Shown: positions 1-8,666 of the stretch, piece after piece | Position numbering within the stretch: position 1 is the stretch's first letter | Layout of the letters: the number at the start of each line of letters is the position of its first letter | Assembly (NCBI GenBank): GCA_020426505.1 | Contig: JAGQPX010000161.1 | Span: forward strand, 1 to 46,945 | DNA: 46,945 nucleotides | Reading direction: 5' to 3' | Source: Planctomycetaceae bacterium | GTDB lineage: Bacteria > Planctomycetota > Planctomycetia > Planctomycetales > Planctomycetaceae | The notes under the pieces: model-generated | Told to the model about the DNA's origin: nothing | The model's database searches: none | The model's input: only the letters and a program-made list of their open reading frames with translations | Position numbers and translations under genes: made by a program

Positions 1-242
1 TACAGCCAGCCGCGAAACGTCCCCTTCTCCGGGTCGGGCTCCCACCGTTCGACCGCTCCCGCCACACGCAGCAATACCTCCTGGGCCACATCCAATGCAT
101 CGCTGTGTTGAAACCCCTTGCTGCGAGCGAGTCGAAACACAAGCGGATGGTAAATCTCCGAGAACTCCTGCCACGCATCAAGATCGTCACGGTCATGCAA
201 CCGCAGAATCAAACTGGCTCGAGTTTCCGGGGCACCATCCAT
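1..242 (-). CDS. ECF-type RNA polymerase sigma factor, C-terminal part beyond left edge
   Basis: The minus strand reads open from ATG at 242 to the left edge (about 80 residues). The translation has the N-terminal pattern of planctomycete ECF sigma-70 factors: an opening 'ETRASLILRLHD', then 'AWQEFSEIYHPLVFRLARS', then 'DALDVAQEVLLRVAGAVERWEPD' (shortened here: DALDVAQEVLL), then 'KGTFRGWL'. This is sigma region 2, which binds the -10 element and core polymerase. Region 4 lies outside the window. A second in-frame-looking ATG at 238 is in another frame. No clear Shine-Dalgarno precedes 242. It is divergent from the aminotransferase at 574, separated by 331 bp. The family call is firm. The regulon cannot be inferred. 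Confidence 0.85.
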   Translation of the reverse strand, partial: MDGAPETRASLILRLHDRDDLDAWQEFSEIYHPLVFRLARSKGFQHSDALDVAQEVLLRVAGAVERWEPDPEKGTFRGWL

Positions 243-573
243 ACGGCTCGATTCTTGTGGGTTGCAATGCAGTGAGTCCAGTCACAGAGTTACACGGTCG
301 CCATGCGGAGTTCTTTCAGGAATTCTGGTGATTCTGTGAAGAAAGAGGATTCACCAGGTTGAACAAGGGTGGCCGGGTCTGACCAACGGGAAGGCCCGGT
401 CCGGCGATCGCAGGGCCATCCGCTTCGCTCCTGACCCTGCCACCCATCCGACGACACGATTGCAAAGGGACACACTCGACATCGATCGAAGGCGCGGGTG
501 ACTCACTCTGTACTCTCGGAGTACGATCTTGCCACAATTCCTACCTTGTGTCACACATTGACAGGACGATCAC
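243..573. other. Intergenic region between divergent sigma factor and aminotransferase genes
   Basis: There is no supported gene in these 331 bp; the short reading frames lack family resemblance and overlap each other. Two hairpin-capable sites are visible. One has 10-bp arms at 325-334 (CTGGTGATTC) and 348-357 (GATTCACCAG) with one mismatch. The other is a perfect 6-bp palindrome GTACTC-TCG-GAGTAC at 510-524, about 50 bp before the aminotransferase start. The latter is placed like an operator, but nothing else supports that. Confidence 0.4.
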
Positions 574-1539
574 ATGTCGCAGCGAACGGTCTACTTCAAT
601 GGTCACTTCGTGCCCGAAGGCGAGGCTCGTGTTTCGATCTTTGACTCGGCGCTGATGTTCGGCGATATGGCCTTTGAGATGACGCGGACTTATGGTCAGC
701 GGCCGTTCAAACTCAAAGAGCATCTTGATCGTTTGTACGCGTCTCTCAAGTTGCTGGAGATCGACTGCGGGTTGAGGCAGCAGGAGATGGAGCGGATCAC
801 GCTGGAGACGTTGGAACGCAATCTGCCGACAGAGCCGGACGACATGGACTGGCAGATCATGCACGATGTGTCGCGGGGGCCGTTGGGGTTGTATGGCTCG
901 GTGTTTCCAGAGGGCGTGCGGCCGACGGTCTCGATTAACTGCTGGCCATTGATCACGCACATGGGGGCCTTCGCACCGAAGTACAGATCCGGCGTCGACA
1001 TTGTGATCCCGGCACAACAGACGTTGCCGGCACATCTTGTCGATCCGAAGGCGAAGACCCGCAGCCGGTTGCACTACCAGATGGCCATCCTTCAAGCCGC
1101 TCGCATGGGCGAGGGAGTCTGGCCCGTGCTGCTCGATCCGGACGGTTTCCTCGCAGAGGGGCCCGGCTGGAACATCTTCCTGGTGAAGGACGGTGAACTG
1201 CTCACGCCCGAGCCACGCAACATCCTGATCGGCGTCAGTCGTCAGACGACAATCGAACTCGCACACGAGTTGGGCATTCCGGTCCGGGAAACCAACCTGG
1301 GGCGATACGAGGGACTGCAAGCCAACGAGATGTTCTGCACAGCGACCACATTCGCTCTCGTGCATGCGACCACATTCGAGGGACAGACGATCGGCAACGG
1401 CGAACCCGGTCCCGTCTTCACCCAACTCCGCGAAGCATGGAAACAGCACGCCGGGATCGACTTCGTCACCCAGGCGCATGACTACGCTGAACGATTACCA
1501 GCGTGGACCGCCAACGCAATAGCGATCCCATCAGATTAA
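574..1539 (+). CDS. Class IV PLP-dependent aminotransferase (branched-chain aminotransferase-like)
   Basis: This is a 321-residue cytosolic enzyme of fold-type IV (BCAT / D-amino-acid transaminase / ADC lyase group). The opening 'VYFNGHFVPEGEARVSIFDSALMFGD' region (residues 6-31) is the classic N-terminal strand pair. KTRSRLHYQ places the likely Schiff-base lysine at K161. 'EGPGWNIFLVKDG' is the phosphate-binding EGSGSNIF-type motif, and 'FCTATTFALV' follows near the C-terminus. The length is typical. AGGACG precedes ATG 574 at good spacing. The stop overlaps the stop of the convergent oxidoreductase gene by 4 bp. The substrate (branched-chain amino acid, D-amino acid or aminodeoxychorismate) cannot be fixed by eye, so no gene symbol is given. 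Confidence 0.85.
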   Translation: MSQRTVYFNGHFVPEGEARVSIFDSALMFGDMAFEMTRTYGQRPFKLKEHLDRLYASLKLLEIDCGLRQQEMERITLETLERNLPTEPDDMDWQIMHDVSRGPLGLYGSVFPEGVRPTVSINCWPLITHMGAFAPKYRSGVDIVIPAQQTLPAHLVDPKAKTRSRLHYQMAILQAARMGEGVWPVLLDPDGFLAEGPGWNIFLVKDGELLTPEPRNILIGVSRQTTIELAHELGIPVRETNLGRYEGLQANEMFCTATTFALVHATTFEGQTIGNGEPGPVFTQLREAWKQHAGIDFVTQAHDYAERLPAWTANAIAIPSD

Positions 1540-2846
1540 CCGGGGACGGCCCAGTGGCCTTCGCGGTACTGGCGAGCGACGAGCGATTCTCCTTGGGTGT
1601 CGTTGGTGATCGTCTCATTCTCAGTGTCGAACTCAAGCACGCTTCTCGTACGGGCAGCGATGTTAGCGAGGTGCACGACGGTAGCTGAAAGATGACCAGC
1701 TCGGATGTCGGCGTTGAGCCGGTCTTCATCGCCTCGAACGCAGTTCAGAAAGTTGTCGTGATGTGCGACGAGGTCGGCTTTGCCCGTGCGTTCTGCGACG
1801 AGTTTGTCCTTTGGCTTGTAGAGTCGCCAGCCGGTCGTGTGACCCATCACGAGGTAACCATCGGTGCCGTAGTACGCAGCCCCATTCTCGTACATCTCCT
1901 GCCGATAGGGGGACCAGATGCGTTGCTCGAAGATCAACTGCTTTTTGCGAGTCGCTGAGCCATCAACCGCATACTCGCAGACGGCGTACTGCGTGTCGGG
2001 GAACTGCTGATCATCATCGAAATAGTACTTGCCTCCCAGGCACGTGACACGCTCTGGATGCGTCGTCGGGTTGAGTCCCCACAGGGCGACGTCGAGATCG
2101 TGCACGCCGTCGTTGCCCAGGTCGCCGCAGCCGAAGGCGTACCACCAGCGCCAGATGGAGTGCAGCAGGTTCGATTGAAATGGCACCATTGGAGCCGGGC
2201 CGACCCATGTGTCGAAGTCGAGTCCTTCCGGCGGATTGGTCGGCTGCGACTTGCCGATCGACCCGCGCCGCTGACTGTTCCACGCCTTGGCAACGAGCAC
2301 CTCGCCAATCTCTCCCTCGCGGATGCGCTGGATCGCCTCTGCGACAAACTCCGTGCTGCGACTTTGCGTGCCGACCTGCAGTAGCTTGCCCGACCGCTCG
2401 ACCGCGTCAGCCATCAAGCGGCCTTCACGAATGTTATGACAGCACGGCTTCTCGACATACACGTGCTTGCCCGCGTTGAGGCTCAAGATGGCGGCAGGAG
2501 CATGCCAGTGGTCGGGCGTGGCGATGAACACCGCATCGACAGCCGGGTCGTCGAGGACATGACGCAGATCGTTCGTCGACCGGACATTGGGGTTGTTGCT
2601 AGTCGATTTCACATGCTCAGCGGCTTTGGCGAGGCGACTCTCGTCGACGTCACACACCCAGGCGATCGTGACGTCATCCCGTTCGCACAGATGGCGAACA
2701 TGATTCATCCCCATCCCGCCCGGACCGATGATGCCGAGGACGACCTTCGCTGACTTTGGTGCTGCACTGACTGTTGATGTAGACGCGATCGCCGCCACGC
2801 CAACGCCTGCCGTCTTCAGAAAATCACGTCGATCGGTTGTACTCAT
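1536..2846 (-). CDS. Gfo/Idh/MocA family oxidoreductase with Tat signal
   Basis: This is a 436-residue NAD(P)-dependent oxidoreductase of the kind planctomycetes carry in dozens of copies, acting on sugars or inositols. I chose ATG 2846 because GGAG lies about 8 bp upstream and it starts directly at a twin-arginine signal (MSTTDRRDFLKTAG, then a hydrophobic stretch). A longer frame begins at 2888. The Rossmann motif 'GIIGPGGMGMNHVR' follows the signal. 'VDAVFIATPDHWHAPAAI' and 'KHVYVEKPCCHNI' carry the EKP catalytic lysine motif. A WRWWYAFGCGDLGNDGVHDLD segment (G.GD..N...H..D) is the usual C-terminal-domain signature. Tat export implies folding with its cofactor before export. The true substrate is unknown. 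Confidence 0.92.
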   Translation of the reverse strand: MSTTDRRDFLKTAGVGVAAIASTSTVSAAPKSAKVVLGIIGPGGMGMNHVRHLCERDDVTIAWVCDVDESRLAKAAEHVKSTSNNPNVRSTNDLRHVLDDPAVDAVFIATPDHWHAPAAILSLNAGKHVYVEKPCCHNIREGRLMADAVERSGKLLQVGTQSRSTEFVAEAIQRIREGEIGEVLVAKAWNSQRRGSIGKSQPTNPPEGLDFDTWVGPAPMVPFQSNLLHSIWRWWYAFGCGDLGNDGVHDLDVALWGLNPTTHPERVTCLGGKYYFDDDQQFPDTQYAVCEYAVDGSATRKKQLIFEQRIWSPYRQEMYENGAAYYGTDGYLVMGHTTGWRLYKPKDKLVAERTGKADLVAHHDNFLNCVRGDEDRLNADIRAGHLSATVVHLANIAARTRSVLEFDTENETITNDTQGESLVARQYREGHWAVPG

Positions 2847-2944
2847 GAGTTGCTCCAGATGAATGCGCTCGTCTGAGAGTGTCTGCACATCTCGTTCGCC
2901 CGTTACAATAACGCCGCCTCAAATCATCGCTCTGGGAGACGACG

Positions 2945-4729
2945 ATGCCCATCTCTTATGCCGATCACAGTGACAGTGTGCAGACGAAATTGCAACTCCT
3001 GCAAGCAGCTCATGCCAACGGCGAGCATGACCTCGCGATGTCGCTCGCCTACTCGATCAACGACACGCTGTCTTTTGAGCGGCAACAGGCTGCACCGCCT
3101 CAAGCAGACATTGGCAGCGACGACGATCTACTCTTGCGGGATTTGCCCGGGCAGTGGTCGGGATGGGCGAGTGGATGGGGGCTGGCAAAACCGGTGTCGC
3201 TTTTCGAGACGGTCGGCATCGCGCGTGAGGCGGAGCCGGTCGAGCTGACGGTCGCCTTCCATGTCGATGAGATCGATGATCCGGTTCGTGAGGTCCGCGT
3301 CGCACGCATTGACCCAGACACACGTTTTCTGAGTGAAGTGCGGTCACAGGTCTGGGACGACCGGCGACATGACGACGAGCGACACTGCAGAGTGATGTTC
3401 TTCGCAGACGTCCCCGCTCATGAGCGAGCCGACTATCTGATTCTCTACGCAAACCGTTTCGCCGAACTGCCCCACTACGAGTCGGACCTCACGACCACCG
3501 GCGAAGGGTATGCCCTCGACATCGAGAATGCGCACTACGTCGCGCGGCTGTCACGACAGGTCGGGCAGTTGGAACGGTTGACCTACAAACGTCAGCACGG
3601 CCTCGAACTCTACGCGGGCGGCAAAGGTCACGGCGAGCCGCCCGGCATCGACTGGGGACACGACTACGTTGACAAAGGTCACTTCCAGAAGCACCGCATG
3701 CGGAACTGGGCCGAGTGTCCGAACTTCGAGGTCGTGAAGGGGCCGCTGTGTGTGCGTGTGCGGCGGTGGGGCTTCCCTCACAGTCCGCTGCATCCGGTCT
3801 TCACCCCCGCCCGCATGCACATGGACCAGACCTACACGTTCGTCGCCGGACAGCCGTACTTCTTCAAGGAAGGCCGCATGGACAACGTGCAGGAGCACCG
3901 CATCGAGGCCATGCGCGATGACGAATGGGTCTTCTCCGGCTACTCGTTCACCGAGATGCTCTGGATCGACGCACAAGGCAAACTACACGAGGGAGCTGTC
4001 CCGACGGAGCAGGCTGAGAACATCTGGGGCGTCGGGTTCTATCACGATGTCAGCCGCGATGCGTTCATGGCCCTGCGGCTGGATCACTCAGCTGTCGGTG
4101 TCGATGGCCCGGCTCACGGCGGTGTGCCGACTCTGCACTACGATGGACACGGCCAACTCTGGAGTCGCTACCCGGCCCAGCAACGCATCATGCCCGCCGG
4201 TTCATCCGTGCGACAGAGGAATGCCTACACGGTCGCTCCCTTCCCGACCGAAGGAGCCGCTGAACAGCTGGAGACGCTCCGTCACCAACTCCAGCACCCG
4301 CTCGAAGTCCGCCCCGCTGACCTCAACGACGGCCCCCGACCACAGGGCCAGTCAAACACCGATTCCCTCGCACGGTTCGGCGAAACTCAGCAGACAGGCC
4401 AACAGAAGCTCGACATCTGGAAGACGCTCAACGAGGTCAAGGACGAACAGCTGTACAACATCGAATCCGGCATCGTCGATCTAGGCTACGTATACGATGT
4501 CAGGCTGCGGGCAGGGATCGCCACGATCACGCTCACCATGCCCCACCGCGGACGTCCGGTCTACGAATTCCTGGTCACCCAGGGCGGCGGCCGCGTCGAA
4601 AAGGGCATCCGCGAACGTCTGCTGGCACTGAAAGGAGTCCGCGACGTCGTGATCAACTTCACCTGGGACCCCGCGTGGACGACGGCACGACTGAGTACAC
4701 GCTCACGAAAGGAGCTTGGCATCACGTAA
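2945..4729 (+). CDS. Unknown large protein ending in a MIP18/DUF59-like domain without its cysteine
   Basis: This protein has 594 residues. GGGAG sits 7 bp before ATG 2945. The first ~480 residues are not recognised: no signal peptide, no membrane segment, many aromatic and His residues (for example 'GIDWGHDYVDKGHFQKHRM', 'FVAGQPYFFKEGRMD'), suggesting a beta-rich fold. Residues ~482-594 resemble the MIP18 (DUF59/SufT/PaaD) iron-sulfur assembly family: 'LNEVKDEQLYNIESGIVDLGYVYDV', then 'ATITLTMP', then 'LLALKGVRDVVINFTWDPAW' and 'RKELGI' all match its usual strand-turn pattern. Where the family has a conserved cysteine after the TTP turn, this protein has Arg537 (MPHRGRP). The domain is therefore either a structural relic or does something other than cluster transfer. 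The overall function is unknown. It overlaps or abuts the following glycosyltransferase frame. Confidence 0.8.
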   Translation: MPISYADHSDSVQTKLQLLQAAHANGEHDLAMSLAYSINDTLSFERQQAAPPQADIGSDDDLLLRDLPGQWSGWASGWGLAKPVSLFETVGIAREAEPVELTVAFHVDEIDDPVREVRVARIDPDTRFLSEVRSQVWDDRRHDDERHCRVMFFADVPAHERADYLILYANRFAELPHYESDLTTTGEGYALDIENAHYVARLSRQVGQLERLTYKRQHGLELYAGGKGHGEPPGIDWGHDYVDKGHFQKHRMRNWAECPNFEVVKGPLCVRVRRWGFPHSPLHPVFTPARMHMDQTYTFVAGQPYFFKEGRMDNVQEHRIEAMRDDEWVFSGYSFTEMLWIDAQGKLHEGAVPTEQAENIWGVGFYHDVSRDAFMALRLDHSAVGVDGPAHGGVPTLHYDGHGQLWSRYPAQQRIMPAGSSVRQRNAYTVAPFPTEGAAEQLETLRHQLQHPLEVRPADLNDGPRPQGQSNTDSLARFGETQQTGQQKLDIWKTLNEVKDEQLYNIESGIVDLGYVYDVRLRAGIATITLTMPHRGRPVYEFLVTQGGGRVEKGIRERLLALKGVRDVVINFTWDPAWTTARLSTRSRKELGIT

Positions 4730-4760
4730 GATCGGTGAAAGTAACCATCAATACTTCGAG

Positions 4761-6548
4761 ATGATAACCGTTGACAGCAAACCAGATGTGCGTGCGATGA
4801 GCGGAAATGTTGAAAAGACGGACCGTGATCTTCGGCCAATCGCTGCGTTGGTCGTGTTGACTGTGCTGTTACTGATTCCGTTTTCGGATAAGGCGTTGCA
4901 TATTGATGATCCGTTTTATGTCTGGGTGGCTCAGCAGATTCATGTGATGCCCTGGGACTTTTTCGGGTTTGAGACATTCTGGACGGGTGCTGTTGCTCCG
5001 GTCTGGTGGCACAACAAGAATCCGCCGGGGACGTCGTACTTCATTGCGATGGCTGCTGCTGTCTTCGGTTGGAGTGAGCGGGCATTGCATCTCGCATTCC
5101 TGGTGCCGGCTGTGGGAGCCGTGGTGGGGACGTACATGCTCGCCAAGCGGATGTGCGGCTCCCCTTTCATGGCCGCTGTGACATCACTCGTGAGCCCCGT
5201 GTTTCTGATTTCCGGCACGCAGGTGATGTGTGAGTCGCTCCTCCTGTGCTCGTGGGTCTGGAGCGTCCTGTTCTGGGTCGACGGGATCGATCGCAAGCGT
5301 TTCGTGTCACTGCTCGCATCGGCGGGGATGGTCTCTCTTGCCTGCCTGATCAAGTATCCGGGGATCAATTTGATCCCGCTGTTGTTCGCATACGGACTCA
5401 TTCGACAGCGGTCGATCGGTTGGTGGACGGTCGCATTGCTAATTCCGGTCGCAGTCCTCGCCGCCTACGACATGTACACGGCCAACCTGTACGGACAGGG
5501 CCATTTCACCGATGCAATGCTTTACGCGTCAGCCACTCAGGAGAGAACGTATCTTGCCAACGGATTGACCTCGCTGGTGTTCCTTGGCGGATGCATGGCT
5601 CCCGTTTTGTTCTATTTGCCGTGGCTTTGCTCTGGTCGTCAGTTGCTGGCATTCGGTCTCGTGACGATCGCAGCCATCGCCGTGACTCCTCAACTCGGTT
5701 GGCTTAAGGGACACGCGTTGATGACGGATGACGGAGCTGCCTGGGCCACTGCGATTCCGATCGGGCTGTTTGCGTGCGGTGGAGGGTTGATCCTCGTCCT
5801 GGTGACCAGAGATGTGTGGAAACGTCGCGACGGCGAGTCGCTGTTACTTTGGCTGTGGATCGTCGGTGTGTTCGTGTTCGCAGGCTTCGTGAACTGGAGC
5901 GTGAATGGTCGTTCGATCCTGCCGCTGGTACCCGCTGCGGCCATCCTGCTCGTGCGTCGAGTCGATGAGGGACAAGGTCTGCTGACATTCAACAGACCGG
6001 CAATTAAGCTCATCGCCGTGCTGCCTGCTGCCGTGTTCGCTCTGCTGCCCACGTACGGCGACTACTCCATCGCCAATTCCTCTCGAATCGCAGCGAAAGA
6101 GATCGTCGACACCTATGCCGTCGAGAATCAACGGCTGTGGTTCCAGGGTCACTGGGGATTTCAGTGGTACATCGAGTCCAGCGGTGCCCTTCCATTGGGA
6201 CCACGACTCGTACGTTTCCCGCTCAGCGACAAGCTTCTGCCGACGGAACGCACGTCGCCTCTGGCCAAGCTCCGATCAGGCGACCTGCTCATCATCCCCG
6301 AAAACAACACCAACGTGCGGCTAACCATCGCCCGCAGCCCGGACGGTTCGACTGGCGTTGTGCGACTCGGACGCTCCGGTCCGCAGGTGCCGATCTCGGA
6401 ACTTCACGTCCACAAGATTCCGGTCTCGATCTTCACAACGCTTTCGGGGTTTCACGGCGCGGGCTTCTACTCGGACACATTTGGTCCCCTGCCCTTCACC
6501 GCCGGCCCCATGCGACCGGAGACGTACTACGTCGTGCGGATTCGGTGA
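4761..6548 (+). CDS. GT39/ArnT-type dolichyl-phosphate-mannose-like integral membrane glycosyltransferase
   Basis: This is a polytopic membrane protein of about 595 residues with roughly ten to twelve hydrophobic segments and a soluble C-terminal third. The first outer loop has the GT-C signature 'DDPFYVWVAQQI' (acidic pair) followed by 'NPPGTSYFIAMAAAVFG', as in ArnT and PMT-like enzymes that move sugars from polyprenyl-phosphate donors onto lipids or proteins outside the membrane. The start is uncertain. A TTG at 4716 overlaps the previous gene and has AAAGGAG too close. ATG 4761 and ATG 4797 lack strong Shine-Dalgarno sites. I chose 4761. The acceptor is unknown. Confidence 0.78.
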   Translation: MITVDSKPDVRAMSGNVEKTDRDLRPIAALVVLTVLLLIPFSDKALHIDDPFYVWVAQQIHVMPWDFFGFETFWTGAVAPVWWHNKNPPGTSYFIAMAAAVFGWSERALHLAFLVPAVGAVVGTYMLAKRMCGSPFMAAVTSLVSPVFLISGTQVMCESLLLCSWVWSVLFWVDGIDRKRFVSLLASAGMVSLACLIKYPGINLIPLLFAYGLIRQRSIGWWTVALLIPVAVLAAYDMYTANLYGQGHFTDAMLYASATQERTYLANGLTSLVFLGGCMAPVLFYLPWLCSGRQLLAFGLVTIAAIAVTPQLGWLKGHALMTDDGAAWATAIPIGLFACGGGLILVLVTRDVWKRRDGESLLLWLWIVGVFVFAGFVNWSVNGRSILPLVPAAAILLVRRVDEGQGLLTFNRPAIKLIAVLPAAVFALLPTYGDYSIANSSRIAAKEIVDTYAVENQRLWFQGHWGFQWYIESSGALPLGPRLVRFPLSDKLLPTERTSPLAKLRSGDLLIIPENNTNVRLTIARSPDGSTGVVRLGRSGPQVPISELHVHKIPVSIFTTLSGFHGAGFYSDTFGPLPFTAGPMRPETYYVVRIR

Positions 6549-6583
6549 GTGCATCCTGCGTTTTGCCCCTGGAAGGTCTGGTG

Positions 6584-6616
<33 letters not shown>

Positions 6617-6766
6617 GCAGGGTTCGGTAGTTTGCTCAAATACTTCGCAAAGCCCCAATACACGCGACTGTCGGTGCCGCTGCCTGCTTTCCAACACTCC
6701 GGGCCGAGTTGACGTACAATGAGTGCCCCCGGTGACTCGTCCCACTTGCCCGTTTGGAGACAGATC

Positions 6767-7528
6767 ATGCACGCCTGCTCACGATCGACGTGGAACACCG
6801 AATTTTCGAAGCTGCGACCAGGCCGACGTGCAGGTCTCACATTGGTTGAATTACTTGTGGTCTTAGCGATCTTGGCAGTTCTGGTAGCCCTGTTTCTCCC
6901 CAATGTGCGTCAAGGCCGAACAGCCGCACGTCGCACTCAGTGTCGGAACAATCTCAAGCAAATCGGCTTGGCACTCCACTTGTATCACGATGAGTATCGC
7001 TCGTTCCCGCCAGCCTACACAGTGGACGAGACGGGACAGCCGCTCCACAGCTGGCGGACGTTGATTCTCCCCTTCATCGATCAGCAGCAGTTGTACGACT
7101 CGATCGACCTCTCCAAACCGTGGGATGATCCTGCAAATGCCGAGGCCTTCCAAACGGCCGTGCCTCCTTACATTTGTCCGTCAACGACAATTGATCAATT
7201 CCACACCACCTACACCGGCATGGTGGGGCCGGATGCTGCTCTGCCGTTGACGGATGGCAGGCCCATCTCCGAGTTCACGGACGGAACATCAAACACCGTG
7301 ATCGTCATCGAAGCTGCGGAGCAGGACGCGGTCCACTGGATGAATCCGCAGGACGCGGGAGTTCGGTTCCTGTTGTCCTTCGATGAAGACAGTGAATTCG
7401 ATCACGACGGAGGCACGCATGCGTTGTTGGCAGACGGCAGCGTGCAATTCCTCTCTGCCAAAATGTCCAACGAGACTCGACAAGCGCTCGTGACCGTCGC
7501 AGGTGGTGAGACGATTGACGAACGGTGA
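6767..7528 (+). CDS. DUF1559 prepilin-like protein with type IV pilin N-terminal methylation motif
   Basis: This 253-residue protein is of the large planctomycete DUF1559 family. ATG 6767 is chosen over an in-frame ATG at 6719 because GGAGA lies at 6756-6760. A basic leader is followed by 'RRAGLTLVELLVVLAILAVL', the prepilin peptidase site (G/LTLVE with Glu at +5) and hydrophobic helix. The DUF1559 hallmarks follow: 'RRTQCRNNLKQIGLALHLYHDEY', 'FPPAY', 'SWRTLILPFIDQQQLYDSIDLSKPWDDPAN', 'YICPST', 'DGTSNTVIVIE' and near the end 'HALLADGSVQFLS' (the H-x(n)-DG-V-F box). It is presumably a minor pseudopilin assembled in a type II-secretion/pilus-like fibre. Its stop lies 15 bp from the convergent DUF2306 gene. 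Confidence 0.93.
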   Translation: MHACSRSTWNTEFSKLRPGRRAGLTLVELLVVLAILAVLVALFLPNVRQGRTAARRTQCRNNLKQIGLALHLYHDEYRSFPPAYTVDETGQPLHSWRTLILPFIDQQQLYDSIDLSKPWDDPANAEAFQTAVPPYICPSTTIDQFHTTYTGMVGPDAALPLTDGRPISEFTDGTSNTVIVIEAAEQDAVHWMNPQDAGVRFLLSFDEDSEFDHDGGTHALLADGSVQFLSAKMSNETRQALVTVAGGETIDER

Positions 7529-7543
7529 CGTGCGGCTCTCTGC

Positions 7544-8194
7544 TCATGCGAACGAGCCTTTCCGGGCTGGCACTCTATTGATTCCTTCGAAGATCGCCAA
7601 CGGGACCAGCCAGCTTGTCCATGCGGTGAGAGCGTACGTCCACTCGGCCTCGACGCCGGTGACCGTGAACAGTCCGGCCGTCAGACGCAGCACGACCGCT
7701 GAGCACAACAGCAGGTAGCATCGCCACATCCAGCGGCGATGCGACACAAATCGTTTTTGCACCGCCGACCGCCAGCCTCTTATCGCGGACAACCCGGTCA
7801 TCAAGGCCAGCGCGGCGAATCCGACTCCCGCGACCGGGCCGGTCTGTGCATGGAACGCCATCCAGAGCCCGCTCGGCGTGAGCAGAAGCAGAACACAGGC
7901 GACCTGCAGCTTCCCCAGCCTGCGATGCCATTGCGGGAATCTCCGGCGAAACCGATCGCTCAACAGAATCATCCCCAGCACCAGCGTGACCGGCCCGGCA
8001 GCGATGTGTGAGTAAAACGCCCACTGATACGAACCGAAGAAGTAGTCTTCGCGACCCAGCAGAAAGTCCGACGAGAAATCGGGAGGAAGGTAGTCCGGAT
8101 AGTTGGTCATGACCACCACCGTCACCTTGGCGATCAGCAGGCACGTCGCCGCTCGTAAGACGTTCAACAGTCTGTCTGATACGATTCCCGACAT
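7544..8194 (-). CDS. DUF2306-family integral membrane protein
   Basis: This membrane protein of about 216 residues has some six to seven hydrophobic segments. Family-type features include 'FYSHIAAGPVTLVLGMILLSDRFRRRFPQWHRRLGKLQV' (His in the first helix, then the basic 'R..W.HR.LG' loop) and a later 'VSHRRWMWRCYLLLCSAVVLRL'. The conserved histidines suggest haem or metal binding, but the family is uncharacterised. The frame continues upstream to 8332. I chose ATG 8194 because it sits just before the first membrane helix and avoids a 117-bp overlap with the tfoX-like gene region; ATG 8266 is an alternative. No clear Shine-Dalgarno supports either. Confidence 0.75.
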   Translation of the reverse strand: MSGIVSDRLLNVLRAATCLLIAKVTVVVMTNYPDYLPPDFSSDFLLGREDYFFGSYQWAFYSHIAAGPVTLVLGMILLSDRFRRRFPQWHRRLGKLQVACVLLLLTPSGLWMAFHAQTGPVAGVGFAALALMTGLSAIRGWRSAVQKRFVSHRRWMWRCYLLLCSAVVLRLTAGLFTVTGVEAEWTYALTAWTSWLVPLAIFEGINRVPARKGSFA

Positions 8195-8364
8195 CCGTTG
8201 TTGACCAGATTCTGACCCTTGAAGCTTTGCGGAGACGATCCCACGAACGAAGGCAACACGCTTCATTCGCCGCGTCTCACCTTGACCGTTCTCAGTCTGA
8301 CACCCCCGTGGCAAGACCTCAACAATCTCCATCGACCCACCGCGACGATCGACCCATCTCCGCG

Positions 8365-8640
8365 ATGCGGAACCTGGGCCCCGCCTGCGAACGGGACCTC
8401 AATGCCGCTGGCATTCATACGGCTGAAGACCTCAAAGCGTTGGGAGCCGAACAGGCATTCCTCGCGATGCTACAAGCTCGGAAGCGCGAGGGACGCAGCG
8501 CGAAATCCTGCAACGCGGCCTACCTCTACGCGCTCTACGGAGCGATCCACGACATCAACTGGCTCACCATTCCAGAGACCGAGAAACAACGCTTCAAGGA
8601 ATGGACAGCAGAGATACGCGAGTCAGGCCAGTTCCACTGA
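8365..8640 (+). CDS. Stand-alone TfoX C-terminal domain protein
   Basis: The 91-residue product matches the TfoX/Sxy C-terminal helix-hairpin-helix-like domain: 'MRNLGPACERDLNAAGIHTAEDLKALGAEQAFL' (LxNLGPxxExxLxxxGIxTxxDLxxLGxxxA), then 'AAYLYALYGAIHDINWLTIPETEKQRF'. The frame opens upstream at a TTG (8227) and a GTG (8308), but the upstream residues are low-complexity and unlike the family. I start at ATG 8365, where similarity begins. The N-terminal TfoX domain linked with competence regulation is missing, as in many short homologues. Function is unknown; a nucleic-acid-binding role is plausible. It converges with the DUF6940-like gene 26 bp downstream. Confidence 0.72.
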   Translation: MRNLGPACERDLNAAGIHTAEDLKALGAEQAFLAMLQARKREGRSAKSCNAAYLYALYGAIHDINWLTIPETEKQRFKEWTAEIRESGQFH

Positions 8641-8666
8641 GATGCGAGAGACTGCGCACCTCGTAT

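Noticed and set aside
541..1479. Long minus-strand open frame (312 residues) opposite the aminotransferase gene
   Set aside because: It is the antisense shadow of a clearly conserved gene in GC-rich DNA; composition is rich in Arg/His/Leu and shows no family pattern.
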